32,726 nt of DNA from Methylotenera_A sp036675645 (lineage in GTDB: Bacteria > Pseudomonadota > Gammaproteobacteria > Burkholderiales > Methylophilaceae). Position 1 is the stretch's first letter; every line of letters starts with the position of its first letter. Both the position numbers and the translations under genes were made by a program. Location of the stretch: positions 1 to 32,726 of the forward strand of contig JAKFEP010000197.1 of assembly GCA_036675645.1 (NCBI GenBank). Direction: 5' to 3'. Positions 24,843 through 32,726 of this stretch are shown here, one piece after another. Below the pieces are notes generated by a model. That model saw only the letters and a program-made list of their open reading frames with translations, had not been told where the DNA came from and did not search any database.

Positions 24843-24952
24843 CGCCAACTCGCTGTTCTGTGTTGATAGGGCACCCACATTTGACGTACCTCATCGCGCC
24901 AATCACCGCCCAATACTTTATATAGCGCCATGCTTGCCAAACTTGTCAGCAA
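24839..24952 (-). pseudogene. 3' relic of a second NodT-type outer membrane factor gene
   Basis: Immediately after the intact outer-membrane-factor gene, in another frame of the same strand, 37 codons read coherently to a TAA at 24841-24839. They begin LLTSLASMALYKVLGGDW and continue through RDEVRQMWVPYQ. This matches the conserved family C-terminus: the intact neighbour ends ...VELFKALGGGW before its own variable tail. No start codon or upstream part of this second gene is present. It is therefore the tail of a lost or replaced homologue. Its stop overlaps the end of the convergent gene at 24842, as an original tail-to-tail gene would. Confidence 0.7.
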
Positions 24953-24956
24953 GCAT

Positions 24957-26399
24957 CTAGCTCCCTGACTGGACCTGCTCTTTGCTATCAGCCTTCCAGC
25001 CGCCACCTAATGCTTTAAATAATTCAACCGTTGCCACTAACCTTGCCTGACGACTTTGAATAAAAGCCAAAGCTGTATCGTTGTATACACGCTGCGCATC
25101 TAGCACATCCAGATAAGCTGAGTAGCCTGATTTATAGCGGTTTTCGGATACTTCCAGCGCTTTTTTAGCCGCTTCTTGACCTCGATTAAGTGCAGCTTCA
25201 CGTTCAGCATTTTGTCGTAAATTGACCAATGCATCATTCACTTCTCTAAACGCATTTTGAATTGCGCCTTCGTAGCTAGCCAATGCTTGTTTTTGCCTTG
25301 CACTTGCCTGATCAACACGAGAACTCAGCCTACCTGAATCAAAGATTGGCAGATTCAAACTAAGGCCGCCAGTCCAAATACGTGCGGCAGATTTAAGAAT
25401 GTCGCCTAACTCCAAACTCTCACCACCTAAACTTGCAGTGAGTGAAATAGTTGGGTAAAGCGCAGCTTTCGCCACCCCAATGTTTGCATCTGCAGCAATC
25501 ATCGTCTGCTCAGCTTGGCGCACATCTGGCCGAGCTTCCATTAAGCTGGAAGGCAAGCCAGCTGGCGGTGTTGGTGGAATCGGCAATGTCTTGATGTCGG
25601 CCATCGCTACATTCAAGTCCAGCACACCACTCAATACTGCTAATTGATGCATAGTTAACGCTCTAAGTCGTGTCAGCTCAGCGAGCTGTGCAGTTAAGTT
25701 TGCACTTGCCACCTCTGCCTGATGTACATCCAAGGCTGATGCCACGCCGCCATCTAAACGACGCTTAGTTAAAGCGAGGCTCTCATCACGACTTTTTAAA
25801 TTATCTTGAGTCACCGCGATTTGAGACTCTAGACTACGCAATACTAGATAATTACTGGCCACCAAGCTGGATAAAGAGAGCGCTACAGTATCTTTTGCAT
25901 AACGTGTGGATAAGGCTTGAGCACGTGCTGACTCTTTGGCGTTGCGTAGCTTGCCCCAAAAATCAATCTCGAACGAAGTGCCCAACTGGACAATGTAGTT
26001 ATTGCGGGGGTTGCCACTGAAGACAGGGAAAGCGCCTGCTTCAGTTACGCGTGAACGGGTTCCAGCAGCATCTAAATCTACTTGTGGAAATAACGCAGCG
26101 CCTACTTCACGCATCACTGCATCTGCTTCTTCAATCCGCGCTACCGCCAATTTGATATCCGTATTGTTCTGCAAAGATTTTTCTACCAAGTCATTCAATG
26201 TCTGATCTTGGTATAGCTTCCACCAGTCACTGGCAATTTGGTTGGCTTGATCTGCGCCTTGCTCTGGCTCGCTGTATTGTGAAGGGACGGCTACTTTTGG
26301 ACGCATATAATCCGGCCAAATTTGGCATGCAGCAAGCATGGTTGACATAACTGCTACATAAACGAGTTTGATGTGTTTTGAATATAAGTGCGGCATCAT
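24957..26399 (-). CDS. Outer membrane factor lipoprotein of RND efflux system (NodT/OprM family)
   Basis: A 480-residue TolC-like channel. The lipoprotein signal peptide ends at the lipobox LAAC, with Cys25 as the acylated residue. The family opening PDYMRPKVAVPSQY follows, then two OEP repeats of coiled-coil and beta-strand segments (DWWKLYQDQTLNDLVEKSL; NNYIVQLGTSFEIDFWGKLR; ARPDVRQAEQTMIAADANIG; LSLNLPIFDSGR; YKSGYSAYLDVLDAQR). It ends in FKALGGGWKADS. It would form the trimeric outer-membrane exit duct for the pump encoded upstream. ATG at 26399 overlaps the pump stop (ATGA), with AAAGGA inside the end of the pump gene as ribosome binding site. A relic of a homologue follows it. Confidence 0.94.
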   Translation of the reverse strand: MMPHLYSKHIKLVYVAVMSTMLAACQIWPDYMRPKVAVPSQYSEPEQGADQANQIASDWWKLYQDQTLNDLVEKSLQNNTDIKLAVARIEEADAVMREVGAALFPQVDLDAAGTRSRVTEAGAFPVFSGNPRNNYIVQLGTSFEIDFWGKLRNAKESARAQALSTRYAKDTVALSLSSLVASNYLVLRSLESQIAVTQDNLKSRDESLALTKRRLDGGVASALDVHQAEVASANLTAQLAELTRLRALTMHQLAVLSGVLDLNVAMADIKTLPIPPTPPAGLPSSLMEARPDVRQAEQTMIAADANIGVAKAALYPTISLTASLGGESLELGDILKSAARIWTGGLSLNLPIFDSGRLSSRVDQASARQKQALASYEGAIQNAFREVNDALVNLRQNAEREAALNRGQEAAKKALEVSENRYKSGYSAYLDVLDAQRVYNDTALAFIQSRQARLVATVELFKALGGGWKADSKEQVQSGS

Positions 26400-29300
26400 A
26401 CCGTTTCCTTTGCATTTGGCTCTGCGGAATGTTGTCCTGAACCGTTTTCTAAAAGTTTATCGTGATGTTTTCTATCTACGTTTTTGTTGCTCAACCACGT
26501 AAAGAACATCGGGATAAATATGGTAGCCACGAAAGTAGCCAATAACATGCCGCCAAATACACCGGTACCCATTGAGCGACGTGCTGCAGAACCGGCGCCT
26601 GTTGCAATTACCAATGGTACGATACCTAGCACAAACGCCATTGATGTCATCACAATTGGTCTAAACCTTAAGCGTGCAGCTTCGAGTGCGGCCTCCATGA
26701 TAGGCATGCCCTCCTCCATTTTTTGGCTGGCAAACTCCACAATCAGAATCGCGTTTTTAGCCGCCAACCCTATCAGGGTGATCAACCCAATCTGGAAGTA
26801 GATATCGTTTGGCATGCCTCGGAAGAACACTGCTAATAAAGCGCCAGCCAATGCGAACGGTACCGCCATAATCACTGCCAACGGTAATGCCCAGGTCTCA
26901 AATTGTGCCGCCAGAATCAAGAACACCATAATCATAGCGAAACCGAAAGCAAAGATGGCCGCTGAACCAGTGCGTTTTTCCTGGTAAGCTTGGCCAGTCC
27001 AGGCAATCTGGTAACCATCAGGTAAGTTTTGGGCAGCAATCTTTTCAACCATCTCAATTGCCTCACCAGAACTGACTCCCGGCGCGCCGCCGCCTAATAC
27101 CTTAGCTGATAGCAAGCCGTTGTAACGCTCTAACTGTTCTGCACCCATAATGTTTTTAACCTTGCTTAGCGCAGATAGTGGCACCATGGCACCGGTATTT
27201 GAACGCACATATACTTTGCCCAAATCTTCAGCTTTCATGCGGTATTCAGCTTCAGCTTGCAACTGTACGCGATAAGTCCGCCCAGATTTATTGAAGTCAT
27301 TGACATAGAGCGAACCCATGGTGCTTTGCAGCGTTGCATAAATATGTGCCACTGTCACGCCTTGCGAAATTGCCTTAGCTTCATCCACCTCAACAAATAA
27401 CTGTGGCACGGTTGGTCGGAAGAAAGTGTTGATACCCGCCAAACGTTTCTCAGTTTTCAATGCTTCGATAAAGTTATTTGTCACCGCTGATAGATGCATA
27501 GGGTCAGTGTCGTTACGACTTTGCACATACAATTCAAAGCCGCCTGAACTACCTAAACCACGAATCGCTGGCGGATTGAAGGCAATCGCCATGCCATCAG
27601 GTTGTTGCATACCGATACCAAATAGCTTAGCAACAATGTCATCGGCAGTAGATTCACGTTCTGCCCAATCTTTTAAACGCACAAACATGGTCGCAGCACT
27701 GGTTTTATTACCACCACCAATTAAGTCGAAACCATAGACTGAAAACTCAAATGCTGTCGCTGGGTCTTTTGCAATTTCTGCACGCACAGCTTCCGCTGTT
27801 TTAGTTGTGCGACTCAGCGTTGCACCGTCGGGCATGATCACTGCAGTAACCACATACCCTTGATCTTCTGCTGGCACAAAGCTACCCGGCACAGTGCGTA
27901 ATAACACAACCACTAACAGGATGATTGCAGAGAACACTACAGTACCGATAATCCTATGGTGCAAGGTCAAATTGACTATGCGAGAGTAGAAATTGGTCAA
28001 TCTGGTAAAATTACGATTGAACGGTTTGAAGAATGCAGATTCTTCGTGTACTGATTTCAATAGAATCGCACACAAAGCTGGCGTTAGCGTTAAAGCCACA
28101 ATACCGGAAATCACTACAGCAACTGCTACAGTCACCGCAAATTGACGGTACATCTCACCTGCGATACCACCCAAGAATGCAACAGGGACAAACACGGCAC
28201 ACAGCACCAACACAATCGCCACTACTGCCGCGGATACTTGCTCCATGGATTTAACTGCGGCTTTAATCGGCGACAACTTCTCCTCCGCCATCAACCGCTC
28301 GACGTTTTCCAATACAACAATCGCGTCATCCACCACGATACCAATAGAAAGCACCATCGCAAATAAGGTCAAGGTATTGATAGAAAAACCAAACATCCAC
28401 AAGCCTGCAAATGTACCAATCAATGAGATAGGCACTGCAATCAATGGAATTAAGGTTGCACGCCAGCTTTGCAGGAATACAAATACGACGAGCACCACTA
28501 ACAACATCGCCTCACCCAAAGTGATGATCACTTCTTCAATTGAAGACTTAACAAAATCACTCGTATCGTAAGGGACCTCCCAATCTACGCCTTCTGGGAA
28601 TCGTTGCTTCAATTCCGCCATTTTTACTTTAATGGCTTCTGCGGTATCCAGCGCATTAGCACCAGTTTGCAAGAAAATAGGAATACCAACACCTGGCAAA
28701 CCATCCAGCGCAGTGCGTACGTTATAGCTTTGAGCGCCTAACTCGATACGTGCCACATCTTTTAGATAAAGCACACCACGTGGGCCTTCTGCACGGATGA
28801 TGATGTTGCCGAACTCGGATGGATCTACCAACCGCCCCTTGGCCGTAACGGTATAAACAAGCTGCTGACTGGAGGGAGATGGCTCTTGGCCGATCTTACC
28901 AGCTGCGTATTGCGCATTCTGTGCCAAAATTGCGGCAGAAATATCGGTAGTAGTAATGCCCAATTGCGCCATACGGTCTGGTTTCAGCCAAATACGCATT
29001 GAATAATCTTGCGCACCAAAGATAACAGCGTCACCTACACCCTTGATACGTTTTAGCTCATCCAATACATTGAGCGTACCGTAGTTACTCAAATACAGCG
29101 GGTCATATTTCTTTTGCTTGTCTGTTAACATCACCACCAGCAAGATGTCATTAGAACGTTTTTGTACCACCAAACCGGTACGGCGCACTTCATCAGGCAA
29201 ACGAGGCAAGGCAATATTGACACGGTTACTGACGTTAAAAGTGGCCTGATTGATATCAGTACCTACTTCAAATGTAGCTGTAATCGTCAAAGTACCGCTA

Positions 29301-29551
29301 GAGTCAGCGCTTGAGTTGAAATAAAGTAGCCCTTCAACACCGCTTAACTGCTCTTCAATCGGCGCTGCAACTGTTTTTGAGAGCGTATCTGCACTCGCAC
29401 CTGGATAAGTTGCGGTAATCAATACGGTTGGCGGCGCAATCTGCGGATACTGTGCAATCGGCAACTGCAGTGCCGCAGCTATACCTGCCAATATAATAAT
29501 GATTGACAATACAGAGGCAAAGATAGGCCTCGTAATAAAGAATTTAGACAT
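26396..29551 (-). CDS. RND multidrug efflux pump, HAE1 family (AcrB/MexB type)
   Basis: A 1051-residue proton-driven pump with the standard plan of 12 transmembrane helices and two large periplasmic loops. The N-terminus MSKFFITRPIFASVLSIIIILAG is typical of the family in its opening residues. The proton-relay aspartates are Asp408-Asp409 in SIGIVVDDAIVVLEN, and the matching Lys lies in GLAAKNAILIVEF. ATYPGASADT, RIKGVGDA and PVAFLGGIAGEMYRQF are conserved. Full length and intact motifs suggest it is functional. Drug range cannot be deduced. It begins 14 nt after the fusion-protein gene, with GCGAGA upstream of the ATG, and overlaps the outer-membrane-factor gene by 4 nt. Confidence 0.96.
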   Translation of the reverse strand: MSKFFITRPIFASVLSIIIILAGIAAALQLPIAQYPQIAPPTVLITATYPGASADTLSKTVAAPIEEQLSGVEGLLYFNSSADSSGTLTITATFEVGTDINQATFNVSNRVNIALPRLPDEVRRTGLVVQKRSNDILLVVMLTDKQKKYDPLYLSNYGTLNVLDELKRIKGVGDAVIFGAQDYSMRIWLKPDRMAQLGITTTDISAAILAQNAQYAAGKIGQEPSPSSQQLVYTVTAKGRLVDPSEFGNIIIRAEGPRGVLYLKDVARIELGAQSYNVRTALDGLPGVGIPIFLQTGANALDTAEAIKVKMAELKQRFPEGVDWEVPYDTSDFVKSSIEEVIITLGEAMLLVVLVVFVFLQSWRATLIPLIAVPISLIGTFAGLWMFGFSINTLTLFAMVLSIGIVVDDAIVVLENVERLMAEEKLSPIKAAVKSMEQVSAAVVAIVLVLCAVFVPVAFLGGIAGEMYRQFAVTVAVAVVISGIVALTLTPALCAILLKSVHEESAFFKPFNRNFTRLTNFYSRIVNLTLHHRIIGTVVFSAIILLVVVLLRTVPGSFVPAEDQGYVVTAVIMPDGATLSRTTKTAEAVRAEIAKDPATAFEFSVYGFDLIGGGNKTSAATMFVRLKDWAERESTADDIVAKLFGIGMQQPDGMAIAFNPPAIRGLGSSGGFELYVQSRNDTDPMHLSAVTNNFIEALKTEKRLAGINTFFRPTVPQLFVEVDEAKAISQGVTVAHIYATLQSTMGSLYVNDFNKSGRTYRVQLQAEAEYRMKAEDLGKVYVRSNTGAMVPLSALSKVKNIMGAEQLERYNGLLSAKVLGGGAPGVSSGEAIEMVEKIAAQNLPDGYQIAWTGQAYQEKRTGSAAIFAFGFAMIMVFLILAAQFETWALPLAVIMAVPFALAGALLAVFFRGMPNDIYFQIGLITLIGLAAKNAILIVEFASQKMEEGMPIMEAALEAARLRFRPIVMTSMAFVLGIVPLVIATGAGSAARRSMGTGVFGGMLLATFVATIFIPMFFTWLSNKNVDRKHHDKLLENGSGQHSAEPNAKETV

Positions 29552-29565
29552 ATTGTTCTCGCTTA

Positions 29566-30753
29566 TTAGGCTTTATTAGCAGGCTTGGTTGCTGCAGGCG
29601 GCGCAGACGGCATCTCACCCTTCGCATGTGGAGATACAGGTGCACCGGGGCGTAACTTGATAATATTATCGACGATGACTTTGTCGCCTACATTAAGGCC
29701 GCTTAAAACCACCCAATCTTCTTCTACCCAGCTACCTACTGTGATTTGTTTAACCGTAGCCTCATTTTTTTCGTTTGCCACATAGACAAATTTACCCAGA
29801 TCGCTTGTCAATACAGCAGTTTGGGGTACAACAAACACCCCCTCTTGCTGACCAGTTGTTACGCGAACACGAACAAACTGACCTGGCAATAAACTTTTAT
29901 CATTATTTTCAAAAGCAGCGCGTAATTGCTGCGTACCTAATTCTGGGTCTATACTGCTGGCAGCAAAATTCAACTTACCTTCTTTGGCGTATTCTTTACC
30001 ATCAGGCAATATCAACTTCACTTCTTTTACATTGGCTTCTGTTAAGCGACCACCAAGTGTAGCAAACTCATTATCAGACAAACTAAAGCGTACCCAAATT
30101 GGCGTTATTTGACTAACAGTAGTCAATAAACTTGAATTCGGGGAGACCAATGCACCCTCAGAAAATTGGAAACGGCCTGCCACACCTGATAGCGGTGATG
30201 TCACCGTGGTATAAGAAAGATTCAATTCAGCTTCGCGTACACTCGCCTCATATTGCGCAAGTGCTGCACGGGCCAAAGAGTTATCAGAGGCTGCATTATC
30301 AGCCTCACGCTGACTGACTGATTGCGTTGCTAGCAATCCTTGTAAACGCTGTGCTTCACGTTGTGTTTGCTCAACTCGTGCTCTTTGCTGAGCTAATTGT
30401 GCTTTCGCGTTGGAGAGTGCAATTTGAAATGGCACGGGGTCAATTAAGAACATCGCCTGCCCTGCCTGAATAGTAGAGCCTTCTTCAAACAGTTTTTTAA
30501 GCAAGATACCGCCAACACGTGGACGAATCTCAACTTCTTTTGCGCCCTCAGTTTGGGCAACTGCCTCAGCACTGATTGGCACGCTAGTTGGCTGCATCTC
30601 TATCACGCTTACCGGCATGGCTGGCATTTGCTCGCCTTGTGCAGCATCCCCTTTTTTGCCACATCCAAACAATACCAAGCTAGAAATTAAAATAACGATG
30701 GCAGCTTGAGAAACCGTTCTTTGTTGATATTGTTTAGTTGGTTCGAATTCCAT
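29566..30753 (-). CDS. RND efflux membrane fusion protein (AcrA/MexA family lipoprotein)
   Basis: A 395-residue periplasmic adaptor. The signal sequence ends in a lipobox (VLFGC, Cys31), after an unusually hydrophilic lead of about 15 residues. Biotinyl-lipoyl-like halves (VEIRPRVGGILLKKLFEEGS and LSYTTVTSPLSGVAGR) flank an alpha-hairpin (residues about 105-165, Gln/Ala/Arg-rich). Beta-barrel and membrane-proximal domains follow (FSLSDNEFATLG; LPGQFVRVRV; VVPQTAVLTSDLGKFVYV). It links the pump to the outer membrane channel. GGAG lies 6 nt before the ATG. It is the first gene of the three-gene operon, divergent from the TetR-type repressor. Confidence 0.95.
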   Translation of the reverse strand: MEFEPTKQYQQRTVSQAAIVILISSLVLFGCGKKGDAAQGEQMPAMPVSVIEMQPTSVPISAEAVAQTEGAKEVEIRPRVGGILLKKLFEEGSTIQAGQAMFLIDPVPFQIALSNAKAQLAQQRARVEQTQREAQRLQGLLATQSVSQREADNAASDNSLARAALAQYEASVREAELNLSYTTVTSPLSGVAGRFQFSEGALVSPNSSLLTTVSQITPIWVRFSLSDNEFATLGGRLTEANVKEVKLILPDGKEYAKEGKLNFAASSIDPELGTQQLRAAFENNDKSLLPGQFVRVRVTTGQQEGVFVVPQTAVLTSDLGKFVYVANEKNEATVKQITVGSWVEEDWVVLSGLNVGDKVIVDNIIKLRPGAPVSPHAKGEMPSAPPAATKPANKA

Positions 30754-30799
30754 TCATTACTCCATGTCTCTAATTACATTATGTTTTATTATGCGCCGT

Positions 30800-30812
30800 T
30801 ACGGTAACCGTA
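30800..30812. promoter_or_regulatory. Perfect short palindrome in the efflux operon leader
   Basis: TACGGT (30800-30805) and ACCGTA (30807-30812) are perfectly inverted around A30806. The site lies downstream of the predicted efflux promoter and upstream of the fusion-protein start codon, apart from the TetR-type operator. It may be a binding site for a second regulator; no known regulator is assigned. Confidence 0.35.
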
Positions 30813-30827
30813 GTCAAAAACGCTTGC

Positions 30828-30876
30828 TTACATTCAACTTTGTATGTATATTATATACAAACAAGAATGTATGTAA
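30828..30876. promoter_or_regulatory. Efflux operon promoter overlaid by AcrR/TtgR-type operator repeats
   Basis: On the minus strand TTTACA (30877-30872), a 16-nt spacer and TATAAT (30855-30850) form a good sigma70 promoter for the efflux operon. Over it lie nested inverted repeats. The inner pair is TTTGTAT (30839-30845) and ATACAAA (30855-30861), symmetric about 30850. The outer pair is TTACATTC (30828-30835) against GAATGTATGTAA (30865-30876). The half-site GAATGTATGTA matches the AcrR operator half-site as I remember it from enterobacteria. Binding of the adjacent TetR-type protein here would block the promoter. Confidence 0.75.
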
Positions 30877-30932
30877 ATAACTTTTTGTTAAAATAAGGTT
30901 AGAAAATTAATTTGCAACTTGGCGAAAACTAA

Positions 30933-31550
30933 ATGGTAAGAAAGACTAAAGAAGACGCAGAACTCACACGACAACAAATTATTGCTGCCGCCCGTGAGGT
31001 ATTTTTAATGCGTGGCGTCAGTCGCTCCACGCTGGAACACATCGCTGCACAAGCGAATGTCACACGTGGTGCAGTGTATTGGCATTTTAAAAACAAGACC
31101 GAAATTTTTCATGCACTCCGCGATCAAGTCTTTTTACCACTCATCGACCGCATGGACGATACTTTAGCAGTTGAAAGCAATGTAGATCCACTGACTCAAA
31201 TTGAAAATAGCCTATGCGACACCATCCATGAACTCAATGAAAACATGGAAATGCGTCAAACCTATGAAATCATGATGATTAAATGCGAATATGTGGATGA
31301 GTTTGCCACGGTACTGCAACAAATTCTTAACAACTGCTCAAACATCACAGAAAAGATGCAACTCGCTTACGAACGAGCGCAGTCTCTTAATATGTTAATT
31401 GACACACATACACCACGCGCTCTGGCGCTGGATACACATCTGTTCTTTGGCGGCCTACTTCATATGTGGGTAAAAGACTTTGACGGCAGTAGATTCCGTT
31501 TTCAAGCGACAGAACTGATTAAATCGCACATCAATTTACGCAGAAAATAG
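30933..31550 (+). CDS. TetR-family repressor of the efflux operon (AcrR/TtgR-like)
   Basis: A 205-residue TetR regulator. The N-terminal helix-turn-helix domain (about 10-57) reads LTRQQIIAAAREVFLMRGVS, then TLEHIAAQANVTRGAVYWHF and KNKTEIFHALRDQV; the RGAVYWHF form is typical of the AcrR/TtgR/MexZ-like group. The C-terminal helical ligand-binding domain has the group's length and the HLFFGGLLHMWVKD segment. It is divergent from the efflux operon with inverted repeats between them, so it most likely represses that operon and itself and is released by pump substrates. The ATG at 30933 lacks a strong Shine-Dalgarno. Confidence 0.92.
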   Translation: MVRKTKEDAELTRQQIIAAAREVFLMRGVSRSTLEHIAAQANVTRGAVYWHFKNKTEIFHALRDQVFLPLIDRMDDTLAVESNVDPLTQIENSLCDTIHELNENMEMRQTYEIMMIKCEYVDEFATVLQQILNNCSNITEKMQLAYERAQSLNMLIDTHTPRALALDTHLFFGGLLHMWVKDFDGSRFRFQATELIKSHINLRRK

Positions 31551-31614
31551 AATAAACCTATTGTAAATCAATCACAAAGGCGATATTATCGATAAAACAC
31601 TTTAGGAGTCGCTA

Positions 31615-31971
31615 GTGAAAGTTCAAACAGGCGAAATTTACGGCAAACAGACATCCAGCAAATTCGTGATGTACAACGTGCTTAAAGTAAGTAAAACTAA
31701 AAGCAGCAGCAAAGCCAATACAGGCCAAGAGATTGTCACCCTGCAGAACATCGACAATTTGCTCAGCTTATTTGAAACAACCTCACAAAAACTGTTCAGT
31801 TCTGGCTATATCCTGATTAGCCAAACGCCTTATATTGATTTAAACGCAACCACACCCAAAAAACGCAAAGCCGCTAAAAAGCCAACGCGCTGCCCACTTA
31901 CCCTCGACTTTCTAGAAGCCCGTGCCGATAGCGAACGTCCAGCGCCTGTGCTTGCGGATTTATTTACATAG
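31615..31971 (+). CDS. Small protein of unknown function
   Basis: A 118-residue protein I do not recognise. The start is a GTG at 31615, supported by AGGAG 6 nt upstream. The first 75 residues look like a small folded domain with alternating beta-type hydrophobicity (EIYGKQTSSKFVMYNVLKVS; GYILISQTPYIDL). A strongly basic linker follows (TPKKRKAAKKPTR), then an acidic-mixed tail TLDFLEARADSERPAPVLAD. There is no signal peptide or membrane helix. The basic linker could contact nucleic acid, but that is only a guess. It lies 64 nt after the TetR gene on the same strand and is convergent with rimO. Confidence 0.7.
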   Translation: MKVQTGEIYGKQTSSKFVMYNVLKVSKTKSSSKANTGQEIVTLQNIDNLLSLFETTSQKLFSSGYILISQTPYIDLNATTPKKRKAAKKPTRCPLTLDFLEARADSERPAPVLADLFT

Positions 31972-32096
31972 TCCTATTTAAAAATACCTGAATACCGCAT
32001 GAATATTGGTCTGCAAGACATCTATAATTTTTTCATTGCAAAGTATTTTTATAGCAATTTGTTTGCAATCTAAATAGCTTAGAAGCCAATACTAAC

Positions 32097-32726
32097 CTAC
32101 CGCGGTGGCCCGCCTCTTAAGTCATGTCCATCCGCGCTATAAATCTCTACCTCTACAAAATCGCCAGGGGTTAAGCCTTCAGCATCTTCCATATAGACCA
32201 CGCCATCAATCTCTGGAGCATCGGCCTTGGTGCGGCCAATAGCCTCAACATTACCTTCACTATCATGCACAATTTCATCTACTAGCACGGTTTGCATGCT
32301 ACCAATTTTGTTGTGCAATTTCGCCGCACTGATACGCTCCTGCACTGCCATAAAGCGGCTTAGGCGCTCTTGTTTTACTTCTTCCGGCACATGGTCTGGC
32401 AACTCATTGGCTTTTGCGCCATCCACCGCACTGTAAGCAAAGCAACCTACTCTATCCAATTGGGCTTCATCTAAAAAGTCCAATAGCATTTGAAAATCTT
32501 CCTCTGTTTCCCCCGGGAAACCTGCGATGAAGGTACTACGCACGGTAATGTCTGGGCAGATTTCGCGCCATGCTTTGATGCGTGCCAAATTGTTCTCAGC
32601 ATGCGCTGGGCGTTTCATGGCTTTTAAAATGCGCGGGCTGGCATGTTGAAATGGCACATCCAAGTACGGCAATATCAAGCCATCTGCCATTAATGGAATC
32701 ACTTCATCGACATGTGGGTATGGGTA
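32097..32726 (-). CDS. rimO: Ribosomal protein S12 methylthiotransferase RimO (N-terminal part outside window)
   Basis: The C-terminal 209 residues of RimO; the frame is open to the last base of the window, beginning YPYPHVDEVIPLMADG. LPYLDVPFQHASPRILKAMKR, RSTFIAGFPGETEEDF and the FAYSAVDGAKAN segment are RimO/MiaB radical-SAM core motifs. The LDVPFQHASP and YSAVDGAKAN forms point to RimO rather than MiaB. The C-terminal TRAM domain (about the last 65 residues) ends in DLRGGPPR. The [4Fe-4S] CxxxCxxC motif and the N-terminal UPF0004 domain are not in view. The enzyme methylthiolates an Asp of S12. It is convergent with the small unknown gene. Confidence 0.95.
   Translation of the reverse strand, partial: YPYPHVDEVIPLMADGLILPYLDVPFQHASPRILKAMKRPAHAENNLARIKAWREICPDITVRSTFIAGFPGETEEDFQMLLDFLDEAQLDRVGCFAYSAVDGAKANELPDHVPEEVKQERLSRFMAVQERISAAKLHNKIGSMQTVLVDEIVHDSEGNVEAIGRTKADAPEIDGVVYMEDAEGLTPGDFVEVEIYSADGHDLRGGPPR

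Noticed and set aside
32035..32069. Inverted repeat ATTGCAAA / TTTGCAAT between the small unknown gene and rimO
   Set aside because: A 19-nt loop and no following T-run; it is AT-rich and could easily be chance, so I did not call a terminator.
1..32726. CRISPR arrays, tRNA or rRNA genes, complete insertion sequences and prophage genes
   Set aside because: None was seen on reading both strands; repeats found are two-copy or short and no transposase or integrase is encoded.

Overview
The window looks like a chromosomal segment of a methylotrophic betaproteobacterium, most likely Methylophilaceae (Methylotenera/Methylophilus-like). Three things suggest this. Base composition is moderately low in GC. 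The core gene orders hfq-hflX-hflK-hflC-DUF2065-hisZ-purA, ffs-dnaX-ybaB-recR and mtaD-ubiG-gph are typical of betaproteobacteria. Directly behind purA lies a block of archaeal-type tetrahydromethanopterin/methanofuran biosynthesis genes (DmrB-like flavoprotein, dihydropteroate-synthase-like protein, DUF447 protein, MfnB), which fits C1 metabolism by the H4MPT route. The taxon call is inference from gene content; no search was run.

Layout. 1-1374 (+): the 3' part of an ExaC-like NAD-dependent aldehyde dehydrogenase and its usual partner, a DUF779 protein. 1483-4218 (-): a membrane CHASE4-HAMP-PAS-GGDEF-EAL protein for cyclic-di-GMP turnover. 4219-4849: mostly noncoding, holding a possible degraded coding relic and the 4.5S SRP RNA gene. 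4850-7579 (+): dnaX, ybaB and recR for replication and recombinational repair. 7624-10405 (-): mtaD, ubiG and gph, which link S-adenosylhomocysteine/methylthioadenosine handling, ubiquinone methylation and phosphoglycolate removal. 10505-11584 (-): an OmpA porin followed by a strong terminator. 11666-22915 (-): a long colinear run of gltX, hfq, hflX, hflK, hflC, DUF2065, hisZ, purA, dmrB, the DHPS-like gene, the DUF447 gene and mfnB, with tight spacing and several 4-nt start/stop overlaps at its distal end.

23127-24842 (+): an uncharacterised 571-residue protein that I read as having a divergent PilZ-like C-terminal region, preceded by a 20-bp tandem repeat. 24839-30753 (-): a tripartite RND efflux operon (membrane fusion protein, HAE1 pump, outer membrane factor). 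Behind its last gene lies the 3' relic of a second outer-membrane-factor gene. 30933-31550 (+): the divergent TetR/AcrR-type repressor; the shared intergenic region carries nested inverted repeats over a good promoter. 31615-31971 (+): a small unknown protein. 32097-32726 (-): the C-terminal part of RimO, cut by the window end.

Most of the window is housekeeping. The points most worth a second look are the outer-membrane-factor relic, the H4MPT genes at the end of the hfq-purA run, four tandem pentapeptides at the HflK N-terminus, the tandem repeat and PilZ-like protein at 23.1-24.8 kb, the efflux operator region, a possible gamma-generating frameshift site in dnaX, and three genes (dnaX, mtaD, hisZ) where a -10-like box sits 6-7 nt before a start codon that lacks a Shine-Dalgarno sequence.
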